Part shown: piece after piece, positions 48,376 through 58,259 of the stretch
Layout: every line of letters starts with the position of its first letter
Numbering within the stretch: the stretch's first letter is position 1
NCBI RefSeq assembly: GCF_000331305.1
Contig: NZ_KB217478.1
Coordinates: forward strand, 4,018,575-4,082,574
DNA from: Calothrix sp. PCC 7103
Lineage (GTDB): Bacteria > Cyanobacteriota > Cyanobacteriia > Cyanobacteriales > Nostocaceae
Length of the DNA: 64,000 bases
Reading direction: 5' to 3'
The notes under the pieces: generated by a model
Seen by the model: only the letters and a program-made list of their open reading frames with translations
Told to the model about the DNA's origin: nothing
Database searches by the model: none
Made by a program: the position numbers and the translations under genes

Positions 48376-49662
48376 ATGTTTTCAAATCCAATGGTTCTTA
48401 GGATGCGGCAACTTCCCTTATTATTGGCAATTGTTATACCGATTGGTCTTTGTGGTTGTTTCTCAGGTTATTCGTTTGTTAAACAACCTACAGACAAATC
48501 AGTAGATACACCGTTAAGTTCTTCCCAACCATCTGTTGATGGTAGTGCTTCAAGCTTTCTGGCTGCTTTGCCCTCATCTATTCCTAATCGGGAATTATTA
48601 GCGCAAAGTTGGGATGTCTATCGCCGTCGATTTATTCAAAGTGATGGACGGGTAATTGATTACGAAGCCAGCGACCGTTCTACTAGTGAAGGTCAAGCAT
48701 ATGCCATGTTAAGAGCAGTATTGATTGATGATGCTGAGACATTCGCTTTAACTCTGAAATGGGGTGAGAATAATCTCCAGCGACAAGATAAAGGGCAAAA
48801 AACTGATAGTTTGTGGGCTTGGAAATGGGGCAAGCGCGCTGATGGAAGTTGGGGTTCTATCGATAACAATTTTGCCAGTGATGGTGATATTGATGCGATT
48901 ACCGCTTTAATTTTTGCAGCGCGTCGTTGGAATCGTCCTGAATATTTAGAATTGGCACGTACAAAACTCAAAGATTTGTGGCGCCTATCTGTAGCTCCTG
49001 GACCTCTAAATAAACCGTATTTATTACCAGGACCATACGCTGCTTTTGTTCCAAATCCATCAACACTGCATCTTAATCCTTCGTACTTGGCGCCGTATGC
49101 ATTTCGTATCTTCGCTACTGTTGACCGTGAACACGATTGGTTGGGATTGGTTGAAACTAGCTACCAAATACTCGAAAAATCTATTCAGGTTTCAAAAGTT
49201 GGTTTGCCTAGCGACTGGGTATCTTTAGACATCAAAACAGGTCAATATCAAGCGTTGCCCTCGAATAGTCCAATTCAAACTTTATATAGCTTTGATGCTT
49301 ATAGGGTTTGGTGGCGAGTAGGTTTAGATGCTGCCTGGTTTAATTCGAGTCAGGCAAAACAGTATTTAAAGAAGTCAACGCAACATTTAAAGAAAATGTG
49401 GCGTACACAAAGCAAACTGCCCGCGCGCGTTGATTTACAAGGGAATAAACTAGTTGATTACGAAGCGACATCGCAGTATGCAATGCTGTTTTCTGCTTGG
49501 GCAATCATTGAACCAGAACTTGGGCAAGAAATATTGGCGAAAAAATTGTTACCTAGATATCGAGAAGGTATATGGGATGACTATTCATCATATTATACTC
49601 AAAACCTTGCTTGGTTAGGCTTAGTCAGTCCTTCGGTACTACCGAAGCAATTGTTGCGCTAA
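48376..49662 (+). CDS. bcsZ: GH8 cellulase, BcsZ-like lipoprotein
   Basis: Endo-beta-1,4-glucanase of family GH8, needed for proper cellulose export in other bacteria. About 428 residues. Near the N-terminus LLLAIVIPIGLCGC is a lipobox, so the enzyme is probably membrane-anchored. Catalytic features are the acid Glu in TSEGQAYAML and the Asp in ASDGDIDAITAL; LWAWKWGKRADGSWGSIDNNFA is the family hallmark. The start is uncertain: TTG 48337, ATG 48376 and ATG 48403 are in frame; the last places the lipobox closest to the N-terminus. It lies between the TPR gene and bcsB, the usual company of bcsZ. Confidence 0.88.
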   Translation: MFSNPMVLRMRQLPLLLAIVIPIGLCGCFSGYSFVKQPTDKSVDTPLSSSQPSVDGSASSFLAALPSSIPNRELLAQSWDVYRRRFIQSDGRVIDYEASDRSTSEGQAYAMLRAVLIDDAETFALTLKWGENNLQRQDKGQKTDSLWAWKWGKRADGSWGSIDNNFASDGDIDAITALIFAARRWNRPEYLELARTKLKDLWRLSVAPGPLNKPYLLPGPYAAFVPNPSTLHLNPSYLAPYAFRIFATVDREHDWLGLVETSYQILEKSIQVSKVGLPSDWVSLDIKTGQYQALPSNSPIQTLYSFDAYRVWWRVGLDAAWFNSSQAKQYLKKSTQHLKKMWRTQSKLPARVDLQGNKLVDYEATSQYAMLFSAWAIIEPELGQEILAKKLLPRYREGIWDDYSSYYTQNLAWLGLVSPSVLPKQLLR

Positions 49663-49824
49663 GTCATATATACCTTCTTCTTAATGTCTTTAATAAAGTA
49701 TCAAGATTGAAGAGCCAATTATAGGTTATAAAAAGAACAAAATTGTTTTTGGTAATTATAACGAAGACAAGACAGGCTTAATTATCACCAATATCCTAGT
49801 TATCCTTTTATTGTGTAATGTCTC

Positions 49825-52218
49825 ATGAAACAGTTGTTTCTTCTTTCCCAAATCAGTAAGAAAGCGTTTGTTGTCACTTTCTGCTTGCTGCTATTCCCAA
49901 ATGCACTGCCAAGCGCACGTGCAACGAGCAGCGAAGACGTTAATGGTGTTGCTTCGCTTGGACTAAAACTGGCACAAGCAACACCGACAACTCAAACTCC
50001 CAAAAAGACCGATAGTGCAAAGAGTGAAGAAACAACTGATGCATCTACCGCAGCCAATGCAAAAGGTTTAATTACCCACAATCTAGAGTTTAATCGCAGT
50101 CCAATTGTTGGTAATCGAATGCGGTTACGCGGTATTTACTCTGAAGCTCGTTTAGGTTTTACCCGTCCTCGTGGCTGGAAAATTGATAGCAGTACAGGAA
50201 CAGTACAAGCGTTAATTCGCTTTCAGCATTCACCATCGCTTTATGCTAGTCGCTCTAATTTAACAGTGCTTGTCAATGGTAGAAGTGTTGGTAGTACACC
50301 TTTGAACCGCAAGCAGTCTCAAGTTGGTCAGCTACTAGTAAACATTCCACCAAATATACTTCAAGACTATAACGAGCTAACAGTAGTCGGTCAGCAAAAT
50401 AATTCGCCAGAATGTAGTGACCCAAACAGTCCTGATTTGTGGACAGAAATTCTGCCTGACTCTAAGATTACTTTCAAATACCAAAAACAACCGCTTGCAC
50501 TTAACTTTAGCCGCTATCCGTTTCCCATCTTTGACGATTTAGGATTAGAAACAAATAAGATTGTTTACTTACAACCAAGTCAAGCTTCTGCATCATGGTT
50601 AACTGCCGCAGGTCGTTTCCAAGCTGCATTAGGACGGTTAGCTGATTTCCGTCCGATTGAAACTAGTATGGTGTCTAGCGTTGCATCTGTTAAAGATTCG
50701 GAGCGCTTAGTTATTATTGGAACTCCTAGCGAACAACCAGCGTTAGCAGAGCTTAAAGATTTACCATTAAAAATTGCTGGTGGGCAAGTTCTGGATAGTA
50801 GTAATAATCCAGTGCCTAACGAACGAGGAGTGCTGATTTTAGCTAGCTCTAAAAAAGAGGGTGGGGCGCCAGTTATTATCGTGACGGGTAATAGTGCTAG
50901 AGCAGTTGAAAAGGCAGCAAGATTTTTGTCACAGCCTGATTTAAGAAAAATGGGCACAGGTCAAGTAGTTTATGTTGACCAAATTAAAGAAACAACCACT
51001 CCAGGCGCCCGTCAATGGCCGCGTCATTTGCCAGAAGCAAATTCATTCAAACTTAGCGACCTTAGAACCTCAGTTAATAACGAGCCGTTTAAAGATGTAA
51101 CCGTGCAAGGTGCAGGGGCGCCAGCAGTAGATATTGACTTCCGCGCTTTACCTGATGACAGGTTTGTTCGCGGTAGTTCGATGAATTTGGTATATAGCTA
51201 TGGTCCACAAGTTAACCCACGTACTTCTGCGGTTCAAGTTTTTTTAGACGGTAACTTTATCGGTGGTGCGCGTTTAACAAACGAGTCAGGAGAATCTAGA
51301 AAATCATTAAAAGTCGATTTACCTGCAAACCTTGTAAAACCTGATTCAAGGCTACAAGTCTTTTTCCGGATGAATGCGCGTGAAGCATTTGATAGACAAA
51401 AATGCCAGTTTGCTCCAGACCAGCAGCTAACAGGTACTGTTCATGCGGATACAAACTTTGATTTGAAACGCGAAACTTCCGTTCAGCTACCAGATTTAAA
51501 TTTACTCAAGTTTGGTTATCCGTTTGCGGCGCCTCAAGATTTATCTAGAACAGCTATCATCATGCCGCAAAATCCATCTGCTACAGATATGCTGACGCTG
51601 TTGGAATTTACCGAACGTCTAGGAAGATTAAGCAAAGCTGATTCAGTTAAACTTGACGTTTATACACAGGAAAATATACCGGAAAGCGTTCGCAAAGAAG
51701 ATAATTTAGTTGCAATTGGTACACGTGATAAATTCCCACTACCAGATGCGTTGAAAACACCTGGATTTAATTTGAGTCAGCAGTTTACCAGGGGTACAGC
51801 GCAAGCAAGTGTGGTGACTCCGCAAGACGCACAAGGAATGATTAAGCAGGTTATTTCTCCTTGGAATAATCAGCGGGTTGTTTTAGCTTTAACTGCTCAA
51901 ACTGAAACAGGGTTAGAGCGAGTTCGGCAAGTTTTGAATCAAGACCCTTGGTTCTTCCAACTTAAGCAGGATACAGTACTGATTAGTAGTGACAAAAAAG
52001 ACCCTGCACCATATGACCCAGATGCTTTTCAACTTGCTTTCTTTGAAGATTCTCCCAGTGTTAGCCGCGTTGAAGATACGTCTCCACTCAGCAAAATATC
52101 ACGATTAATTCAAGATAATTGGTTGCTATTGATTGTTGGAATTTTGGGTTCATCGCTCTTGCTGTTTGGAATTGTTCAGTTATATCTGAAGCGTTTAAAC
52201 ACAGAGGAAAAAGGGTAG
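49825..52218 (+). CDS. bcsB: Cellulose synthase periplasmic subunit BcsB
   Basis: 797 residues. Partner of BcsA; its periplasmic domains guide the glucan and its C-terminal helix packs against the synthase. A signal peptide (AFVVTFCLLLFPNALPSARA) is followed by repeated carbohydrate-binding-like and flavodoxin-like domains. Examples are RSPIVGNRMRLRGIYSEARLGFTRP, SLYASRSNLTVLVNGRSVGS, GSSMNLVYSYGPQVNPRTSAVQVFLDGNFIGG and the RQKCQFAPDQ cysteine. One C-terminal membrane helix (WLLLIVGILGSSLLLFGIVQLYL) closes the protein. It is followed after 67 bp by bcsA, the reverse of the bcsA-bcsB order in E. coli. Confidence 0.9.
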   Translation: MKQLFLLSQISKKAFVVTFCLLLFPNALPSARATSSEDVNGVASLGLKLAQATPTTQTPKKTDSAKSEETTDASTAANAKGLITHNLEFNRSPIVGNRMRLRGIYSEARLGFTRPRGWKIDSSTGTVQALIRFQHSPSLYASRSNLTVLVNGRSVGSTPLNRKQSQVGQLLVNIPPNILQDYNELTVVGQQNNSPECSDPNSPDLWTEILPDSKITFKYQKQPLALNFSRYPFPIFDDLGLETNKIVYLQPSQASASWLTAAGRFQAALGRLADFRPIETSMVSSVASVKDSERLVIIGTPSEQPALAELKDLPLKIAGGQVLDSSNNPVPNERGVLILASSKKEGGAPVIIVTGNSARAVEKAARFLSQPDLRKMGTGQVVYVDQIKETTTPGARQWPRHLPEANSFKLSDLRTSVNNEPFKDVTVQGAGAPAVDIDFRALPDDRFVRGSSMNLVYSYGPQVNPRTSAVQVFLDGNFIGGARLTNESGESRKSLKVDLPANLVKPDSRLQVFFRMNAREAFDRQKCQFAPDQQLTGTVHADTNFDLKRETSVQLPDLNLLKFGYPFAAPQDLSRTAIIMPQNPSATDMLTLLEFTERLGRLSKADSVKLDVYTQENIPESVRKEDNLVAIGTRDKFPLPDALKTPGFNLSQQFTRGTAQASVVTPQDAQGMIKQVISPWNNQRVVLALTAQTETGLERVRQVLNQDPWFFQLKQDTVLISSDKKDPAPYDPDAFQLAFFEDSPSVSRVEDTSPLSKISRLIQDNWLLLIVGILGSSLLLFGIVQLYLKRLNTEEKG

Positions 52219-52285
52219 TGTAAGTGGGCATTGCCCACCTACTACGAATTAAAGTAAAATCCAAAATCTCGAATCCAAAATAAAA

Positions 52286-54889
52286 ATGTCTTCTTCCTCA
52301 TTTAGAACACCTCCAACACCAAAAGCGCATAATTTTCTTACTAAATTTATCGCTGAGATTGCGCCTCAATTTTTTGACCGCGCACTTGAAAAAGTAGGAA
52401 TTAAGCAGTTCAAGTGGTTAGTACTACTGTCTTTAATACTTTCAATTCCACTGATTATTACGCCGTTAGAAGTTTGGCAACAAGGTGTAATTTCAGTCTT
52501 TTTAGTAGTGCTGGGTCAAATAATTGTTCGTGCAGAAGAACAAGAATCATCGATAGATATTAGCCAGTACTATCACTTATTCATGGTGTGGTTAAGTATA
52601 GTCACAACAATGCGATATTTATATTATCGCGTTAGCTATACTCTTAACTTTGATACTTGGGTAAATGGTATTGCGTGTGGATTACTGTTTGCCGCCGAGC
52701 TATACGCGATTTTGACGTTGGTTTTGGCGTATTTTCAAACATTGAAAATTAAAGAACGTCAACCAATTAGTCTTAATGCGATTCCCGAAGAAGAATGGTA
52801 TTCGGTAGATATTTATATTCCTACTTACAACGAGGACGTTGAGCTTGTTCGCAAAACCGCGCTAGCCGCACAAGCGTGCGAATATGCACCTGGAAAGAAA
52901 ACGGTTTATGTTCTCGATGACGGTCGTCCTGAACGTTATAAGGAAAATGACCCGCGTCGTGAAAAGTTTCGTGGGCGCCGTGAACAACTTCGACAGATGT
53001 GCGAAGAACTTGGCTGCATTCACATGACGCGCGATAATAACGAACATGCCAAAGCAGGAAACATTAATACTGCGTTCCGTAAAACACACGGCGATTTGGT
53101 AATGATTCTTGACTGCGACCACATCCCGTCCCGTCAATTTTTACTGCACACTGTTGGTTTCTTTTACGACCCTAAAGTTTCGTTCGTACAAACACCGCAC
53201 TGGTTTTATAACCCTGACCCCTTTGAGAGAAATTTAGTTACCAGTGGTCGAATTCCAGTTGGTAACGAATTATTTTATAAAGTCTTACAGAAAGGAAACG
53301 ATTTTTGGAACGCTGCATTTTTCTGTGGTTCAGCAGCGATAATTCGTAAAGACCATGCTCTTGAAGTTGGGGGAATTGCAGTAGAAACAGTAACCGAAGA
53401 TTGTCACACTGCATTACGTTTACACGGACGTGGTTATAAGTCGGTTTATTACGACAAAATTATGGTGGCTGGTTTGGCACCTGACACCTTCAACGCTTAT
53501 GTAGGTCAGCAGGTTCGTTGGGCACGGGGGATGGCGCAAATTCTTCGTCTTGAAAACCCGTTGTTTAATTTAAAACATAAGCTATCTCTAGGACAACGAA
53601 TTTGTTACTTAAGTGCAACATCACACTTTTTGTATGGATATCCGCGACTAGTATATGCCGTGGCGCCGACTTTGTTTTTGCTGTTTGGTATCAACTCTGT
53701 TCAGGGTCTTGGTATTGAAACCCTAGCTTACGCAGTTCCACACATTCTGCTATCACTGTTTACCAACCACATTATTTATAAGCACGTTCGTTTTTCCTTC
53801 TGGAACGAAATATTTGAGTTTGTGATGTCGTTCCAAGCTGGATGGGTAACACTACTAGCGCTAATTAATCCTAAACTTGGTTCGTTTAACGTAACTGATA
53901 AAGGGGTTAATATTAGCAAACGTACTTTTGACTGGCAATCAATGCGCGGTCTAGTTATAGTTACCGCTTTAGTTGTTTGCTCATTGCTCGCTGTTCCATA
54001 TTGGCTACTGTTACGTCCTGAAGACTGGCAAGCTGTAATGGTGAACACAATATGGTCAGGGTTTAATATAATTTTGCTATCGAGTGCTTTGTTAGTAGGT
54101 TTTGAGCAGCCGCAAATCCGTACAGCCCATAGATTACAGCGTTGTTTAGCTGTAATGATTTCCGTCGATAATCAAACCTTGATGGGTGAAACGATAAATA
54201 TTTCTGAAACTGGGGCATTAGTTAAGCTTGAATCTTGGCCTAATTTACCTGATGAAGTTCAAATTGAAGTTCATGGCGACTTTACCGCACGCGCAATACT
54301 TACCGCAAGGGTTATACGTCTATCACCAGTAAACGACACAGAAACTCATCTCGCAATTGACTTTATAAATATTACCGATGACCAAAGAGACGCTTTGACT
54401 TTGGTTATTTATTCAGATGTTCGCGAGTGGTACTCTCAAAACCGCGAGTACGCAGACCAACCTTTTGCTTCGCTTGGTTTCTTAGCTACTAGTTTGACTC
54501 GTTCGCTACGCGACATGAAATCAACACAAACCAAAAAAGTTCGCAAGCAAGTGCAAGCGCACGGTCAAATTTATTGGGACGGTCATTTCTTCCCAGGTGT
54601 AGCTACAGAACTTGGGGTTACAGGTTTACGTTTAGAGTTAAATAGTAAGCGTGCTGTTTCCTCCGATAGAACACTGACGCAGCAAGATTTGCAATCAATG
54701 CAAAAGAGTAAACCACTCGTTGGTTTATTATTAAGTCAAGAAGCGGCGCCTGCTTCTCCTAATCGTTTTGTTGCAGAAATTACCTCGGTAATTGAAACTG
54801 GTAATAGTCTTGCAATTGAAATGAATTTCCCTGAGAAGTTTAGAGAGCGTCAATCAACCAAAATTAAACAACTGTTACAAGCGCTTTAG
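52286..54889 (+). CDS. bcsA: Cellulose synthase catalytic subunit with PilZ domain
   Basis: 867-residue GT2 enzyme that polymerises glucose from UDP-glucose and pushes the chain across the inner membrane. Motifs in order are DDGRPE, DCDHIP (DxD), FFCGSAAIIRK, TEDCHTALRLHGRGY, QQVRWARG (QxxRW) and the gating loop FNVTDKG. Membrane helices occur before and after the glycosyltransferase domain. The C-terminal PilZ domain has QIRTAHR and NISETGALV, so cyclic di-GMP should activate it. About 170 further residues follow the PilZ. All catalytic signatures are intact. It is the last gene of the cluster and has a hairpin terminator behind it. No BcsQ, BcsE, BcsG or BcsD is encoded here. Confidence 0.95.
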   Translation: MSSSSFRTPPTPKAHNFLTKFIAEIAPQFFDRALEKVGIKQFKWLVLLSLILSIPLIITPLEVWQQGVISVFLVVLGQIIVRAEEQESSIDISQYYHLFMVWLSIVTTMRYLYYRVSYTLNFDTWVNGIACGLLFAAELYAILTLVLAYFQTLKIKERQPISLNAIPEEEWYSVDIYIPTYNEDVELVRKTALAAQACEYAPGKKTVYVLDDGRPERYKENDPRREKFRGRREQLRQMCEELGCIHMTRDNNEHAKAGNINTAFRKTHGDLVMILDCDHIPSRQFLLHTVGFFYDPKVSFVQTPHWFYNPDPFERNLVTSGRIPVGNELFYKVLQKGNDFWNAAFFCGSAAIIRKDHALEVGGIAVETVTEDCHTALRLHGRGYKSVYYDKIMVAGLAPDTFNAYVGQQVRWARGMAQILRLENPLFNLKHKLSLGQRICYLSATSHFLYGYPRLVYAVAPTLFLLFGINSVQGLGIETLAYAVPHILLSLFTNHIIYKHVRFSFWNEIFEFVMSFQAGWVTLLALINPKLGSFNVTDKGVNISKRTFDWQSMRGLVIVTALVVCSLLAVPYWLLLRPEDWQAVMVNTIWSGFNIILLSSALLVGFEQPQIRTAHRLQRCLAVMISVDNQTLMGETINISETGALVKLESWPNLPDEVQIEVHGDFTARAILTARVIRLSPVNDTETHLAIDFINITDDQRDALTLVIYSDVREWYSQNREYADQPFASLGFLATSLTRSLRDMKSTQTKKVRKQVQAHGQIYWDGHFFPGVATELGVTGLRLELNSKRAVSSDRTLTQQDLQSMQKSKPLVGLLLSQEAAPASPNRFVAEITSVIETGNSLAIEMNFPEKFRERQSTKIKQLLQAL

Positions 54890-54926
54890 TACTAATGCTG
54901 TAATAAAAATAACAATTTTCTTTTTG

Positions 54927-54951
54927 TCCCGGTTTCTCTTTGATGCCGGGA
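54927..54951 (+). terminator. Terminator downstream of bcsA
   Basis: TCCCGG and CCGGGA form a stem around a 13-base loop and are followed by TTTGTTTATTTG. It sits 38 bp after the bcsA stop and probably ends the cellulose operon. Confidence 0.7.
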
Positions 54952-55135
54952 TTTGTTTATTTGTACTTTGTTTGCATGACCTGTTTTTATTGGTCATTAA
55001 CTGCATTGGAGCGGCGCCGTGTTGTTGAAATAATTTCGTCGTAGCTTTACATTTTATCTTAGGTGCCCTTTCTGCTGTACAATTAGTTTTATTGTAAGTG
55101 TAGAAATACAATTAAGATAAAATTTATACTTTGTT

Positions 55136-55678
55136 ATGACAACAGAAAGTTATGTTGCTTTAGCGACTCTAGAATACATTCCTTACATTGATGATAATGG
55201 TCAATTATCTGAAAATTTTCAAGGTAAGATTGGAGTGTATGCAATTTTTGATACCGATAAAAATTTACAATTTATTGGGTATTCGCGCGATGTTTATTTA
55301 AGTCTAAGGCAGCATTTGGTTCGATTACCTGATAAATGCTATTGGGTTAAGGTTCAAACGATTGAACGTCCTAGTCGCGCAACTTTAGAAAATATTGAAA
55401 AAGCTTGGATTGAAGAAAATGGCGCCGTTCCTGTTGGGAATGGTGAAAATAAAGATGTTTGGACTCAGCCTGTAAATGTTAAAAATTTGATGACTGAGGA
55501 GGAGAAAGTTAATTATAACAGTCCCAATAATGACGAAATGGCGCAAATTAAAATTATTAAGAATGTCGCTCGTCGGGTAGAGGCAGAGATTTTAAAAGTT
55601 TTAGAAGCGCGCGGTTTACAAGCTCAGATTCGATTTAATCCTAAGTTGAAGGAAGAAGGTTTACTCGATTTAAAGTAG
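55136..55678 (+). CDS. GIY-YIG nuclease superfamily protein
   Basis: 180 residues. The GIY-YIG core is seen as GKIGVYAIFDTDKNLQFIGYSRDVYLSLRQHL, with the Arg of the active site in GYSRD and the Glu candidate in LENIEKAWIEENG. Such stand-alone proteins are conserved in cyanobacteria and occur fused to glutaredoxin in plants (N-terminus of GRXS16). It has no extra DNA-binding domain. The C-terminal helix pair (IIKNVARRVEAEILKVLEARGL) is probably part of the family. Cytosolic; its natural substrate is not known. It is monocistronic between bcsA and the GH116 gene. Confidence 0.8.
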   Translation: MTTESYVALATLEYIPYIDDNGQLSENFQGKIGVYAIFDTDKNLQFIGYSRDVYLSLRQHLVRLPDKCYWVKVQTIERPSRATLENIEKAWIEENGAVPVGNGENKDVWTQPVNVKNLMTEEEKVNYNSPNNDEMAQIKIIKNVARRVEAEILKVLEARGLQAQIRFNPKLKEEGLLDLK

Positions 55679-55722
55679 AATTCGGTAGAGGCGCTTTGAT
55701 TAGATTTTTTTAGTATATATAT

Positions 55723-55750
55723 TTACCACAGAGACACTGAGTACACAGAG
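55723..55750. repeat. CACAGAG-type dispersed repeat
   Basis: Identical over 28 bases to 6300-6327, located about 45 bp after the GIY-YIG gene and 89 bp before the GH116 gene. Confidence 0.75.
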
Positions 55751-55838
55751 TAATATTTGGTTGACTGTCTTACCCATGACTTGAGCAATATCTAGTTGAT
55801 GAGTTAATTTCAAGAGCGTAACGTCAACGCTGCTATGA

Positions 55839-58259
55839 ATGGTAATGACACAATTTAAGAATGGAATCCCTGCTTGTGCCTGGAGTCGTCCTATTGGTTT
55901 GGGTTGGAGTCAGCCTTATACTGTCCGCTATGCAAGTAATATAGATGATGGACCTTGGCATGGTATGCCTTTGGGTGGTTTCGGCGCCGGTTGCATTGGA
56001 CGTTCTCCGCGTGGTGATTTTAATTTTTGGCATATCGATGGTGGGGAGCATGTTTTTCAAAATATCCCCGCTTGTCAATTTAGTGTTTTTGAGTCTACTG
56101 AAAATACTAAGCAAGCTTATGCTTTGTCCACTGAGGCGCCACAAGATGATAGTCTCAAAACTTGGAAGTGGTACCCGTCAGATACGAATGGTACTTATCA
56201 CGCTTTATATCCTCGGAGTTGGTTTGTATACGAACATCAAACGAAAGCACAATTAACTTGCGCGCAGTTTTCACCAATTTGGGCAAATAACTATAAAGAG
56301 AGTAGTTATCCTGTAGCTGTATTTGTTTGGAAAGCTACTAATCCAACTGATGCACCTGTTACTATCAGCATTATGCTTACCTGGCAAAATATGGTGGGCT
56401 GGTTTACTAATGCTTCTAAATCTCCAGAAATTGTACTTCGCGATGATGGTAGTCCTGTATACGAATATCAGCCACGTTTGAATGAAAGTAAAGATAATTA
56501 TAATTTTATAGTTGAAAATACTGATAAAATTGGCTGCGTTTTAGCTCGTTCTGGAATTGTTACTCCTAGTGAAGAAGGCGAAGGTGAGTGGTGTATTGCT
56601 ACTCGTAAGCAACCAGGTGTTGAGGTGTTCTATCATACTCGTTTTAATCCTGTTGGTACTGGGGATGATGTATGGAACAGCTTTGAATCTGATGGTTCGT
56701 TACCTAATATATTAGATGCAACACCTGCCGACCACACTGAACAAGTCGGCGCCGCGTTAGCTGTAAGAATAACATTACAACCTGGGCAAACATTAGAAAT
56801 TCCATTCACATTGGCTTGGAATTTTCCTATTACTGAATTTGCCGAAGGTGTTAAATATTATCGTCGCTACACTGACTTTTTTGGACGTAGTGGTAAGAGT
56901 GCTTGGGCTATTGCATCTACTGCATTAGATGAATATCAACAATGGTGGTGCCAAATCGAAGCATGGCAACAACCAATTCTTGAGCGTCAGGATTTACCCG
57001 ACTGGTTTAAAATGGCTTTGTTTAACGAGCTTTATGATTTGACGGCTGGTGGAACGTTGTGGAGTGCCGCTACTGATATTGACCGTTACGGGCAGTTCGC
57101 AGTGTTGGAATGTTTAGATTATCGCTGGTATGAAAGTTTGGATGTGCGTCTTTATGGTTCATTTGGACTGTTAATGCTGTTTCCTGAATTGGAAAAAGCT
57201 GTAATACGTGCTTTTGCACGCGCTATTCCTAACAGTGATGACCGCACCCGCGTTATCGGGTATTACTATGTTATTGGCGCCGAAAGTCCATTAGCTATTC
57301 GCAAAGCTAAAAATGCAACTCCCCACGATTTAGGGGCACCGAATGAACATGTTTGGGAAAAAACTAATTACACTGCTTACCAAGATTGTAATTTGTGGAA
57401 AGATTTAGGCAGTGATTTTGTACTACAGGTATATCGTGATTTTATTCTGACGGGTGGTACTGATTTTAAGTTCTTGGAAGAATGTTGGGATTCTGTAGTT
57501 TGTACCCTTCATTATCTTAAAGGGTTTGACTTGGATAATGACGGTATTCCTGAAAATTCTGGGGCGCCTGACCAAACTTTTGATGATTGGCGTTTACAAG
57601 GAGTTAGTGCTTACTGCGGTGGTTTATGGTTATCAGCGTTGCAAGCGGCTATTTCTATGGGGACAATTTTGAAAATAGCTTCCCAAGCACTTGATACGCC
57701 AAAACTTGATGAGAGTATCAATACATTTCAATCTTGGTTAGAACAATCGTTACCTGTTTATCAAGCAAAACTTTGGAATGGACAGTATTATCGTCTTGAT
57801 AGTGGTAGCGGTTCCGATGTTGTAATGGCTGACCAACTGTGTGGTCAATTTTACACCCGATTGTTAGGATTACCTGATATTGTTCCGATTGAATGCGCTC
57901 ACTCTGCCCTGAAAACAGTTTACGAAGCTTGCTTTCTCAAGTTTAATGACGGTAAATTTGGCGCCGCAAATGGGTTAAAACCAGATGGTTCCCCCGAAAA
58001 CCCTAAAGCTACACACCCACTAGAAGTTTGGACGGGTATTAATTTTGGTTTAGCTGCCTTTTTGGTACAAATGGGCATGAAAGACGAAGCTTTGAAGCTA
58101 ACCGAAGCCGTTGTTCAACAAGTTTACTCTAACGGTCTGCAATTCCGTACTCCCGAAGCGATTACTGCCTCTGGGACTTTCCGTGCCTGCGTTTATTTAC
58201 GGGCAATGGCTATTTGGGGAATTTATCTAACCATGAATCAATCTATGAGCATTTCATGA
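55839..58259 (+). CDS. GH116 glucosylceramidase-like glycosidase
   Basis: 806 residues, homologous to non-lysosomal glucosylceramidase (GBA2) and bacterial GH116 beta-glucosidases. The N-terminal beta-sandwich domain begins with MPLGGFGAGCIGRSPRGDFNFWHIDGG. The C-terminal alpha/alpha barrel contains FNELYDLTAGGTLW, DLDNDGIPEN and PDQTFDDW, regions that include the active-site acids in this family. There is no signal peptide, so it should work in the cytosol, perhaps on glycolipids or on glucosides. The first start at 55839 is GTG/ATG-adjacent (MVMTQFKNGIPACAWSRP); a start two residues later is equally possible. It stands alone on the plus strand. Confidence 0.82.
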   Translation: MVMTQFKNGIPACAWSRPIGLGWSQPYTVRYASNIDDGPWHGMPLGGFGAGCIGRSPRGDFNFWHIDGGEHVFQNIPACQFSVFESTENTKQAYALSTEAPQDDSLKTWKWYPSDTNGTYHALYPRSWFVYEHQTKAQLTCAQFSPIWANNYKESSYPVAVFVWKATNPTDAPVTISIMLTWQNMVGWFTNASKSPEIVLRDDGSPVYEYQPRLNESKDNYNFIVENTDKIGCVLARSGIVTPSEEGEGEWCIATRKQPGVEVFYHTRFNPVGTGDDVWNSFESDGSLPNILDATPADHTEQVGAALAVRITLQPGQTLEIPFTLAWNFPITEFAEGVKYYRRYTDFFGRSGKSAWAIASTALDEYQQWWCQIEAWQQPILERQDLPDWFKMALFNELYDLTAGGTLWSAATDIDRYGQFAVLECLDYRWYESLDVRLYGSFGLLMLFPELEKAVIRAFARAIPNSDDRTRVIGYYYVIGAESPLAIRKAKNATPHDLGAPNEHVWEKTNYTAYQDCNLWKDLGSDFVLQVYRDFILTGGTDFKFLEECWDSVVCTLHYLKGFDLDNDGIPENSGAPDQTFDDWRLQGVSAYCGGLWLSALQAAISMGTILKIASQALDTPKLDESINTFQSWLEQSLPVYQAKLWNGQYYRLDSGSGSDVVMADQLCGQFYTRLLGLPDIVPIECAHSALKTVYEACFLKFNDGKFGAANGLKPDGSPENPKATHPLEVWTGINFGLAAFLVQMGMKDEALKLTEAVVQQVYSNGLQFRTPEAITASGTFRACVYLRAMAIWGIYLTMNQSMSIS

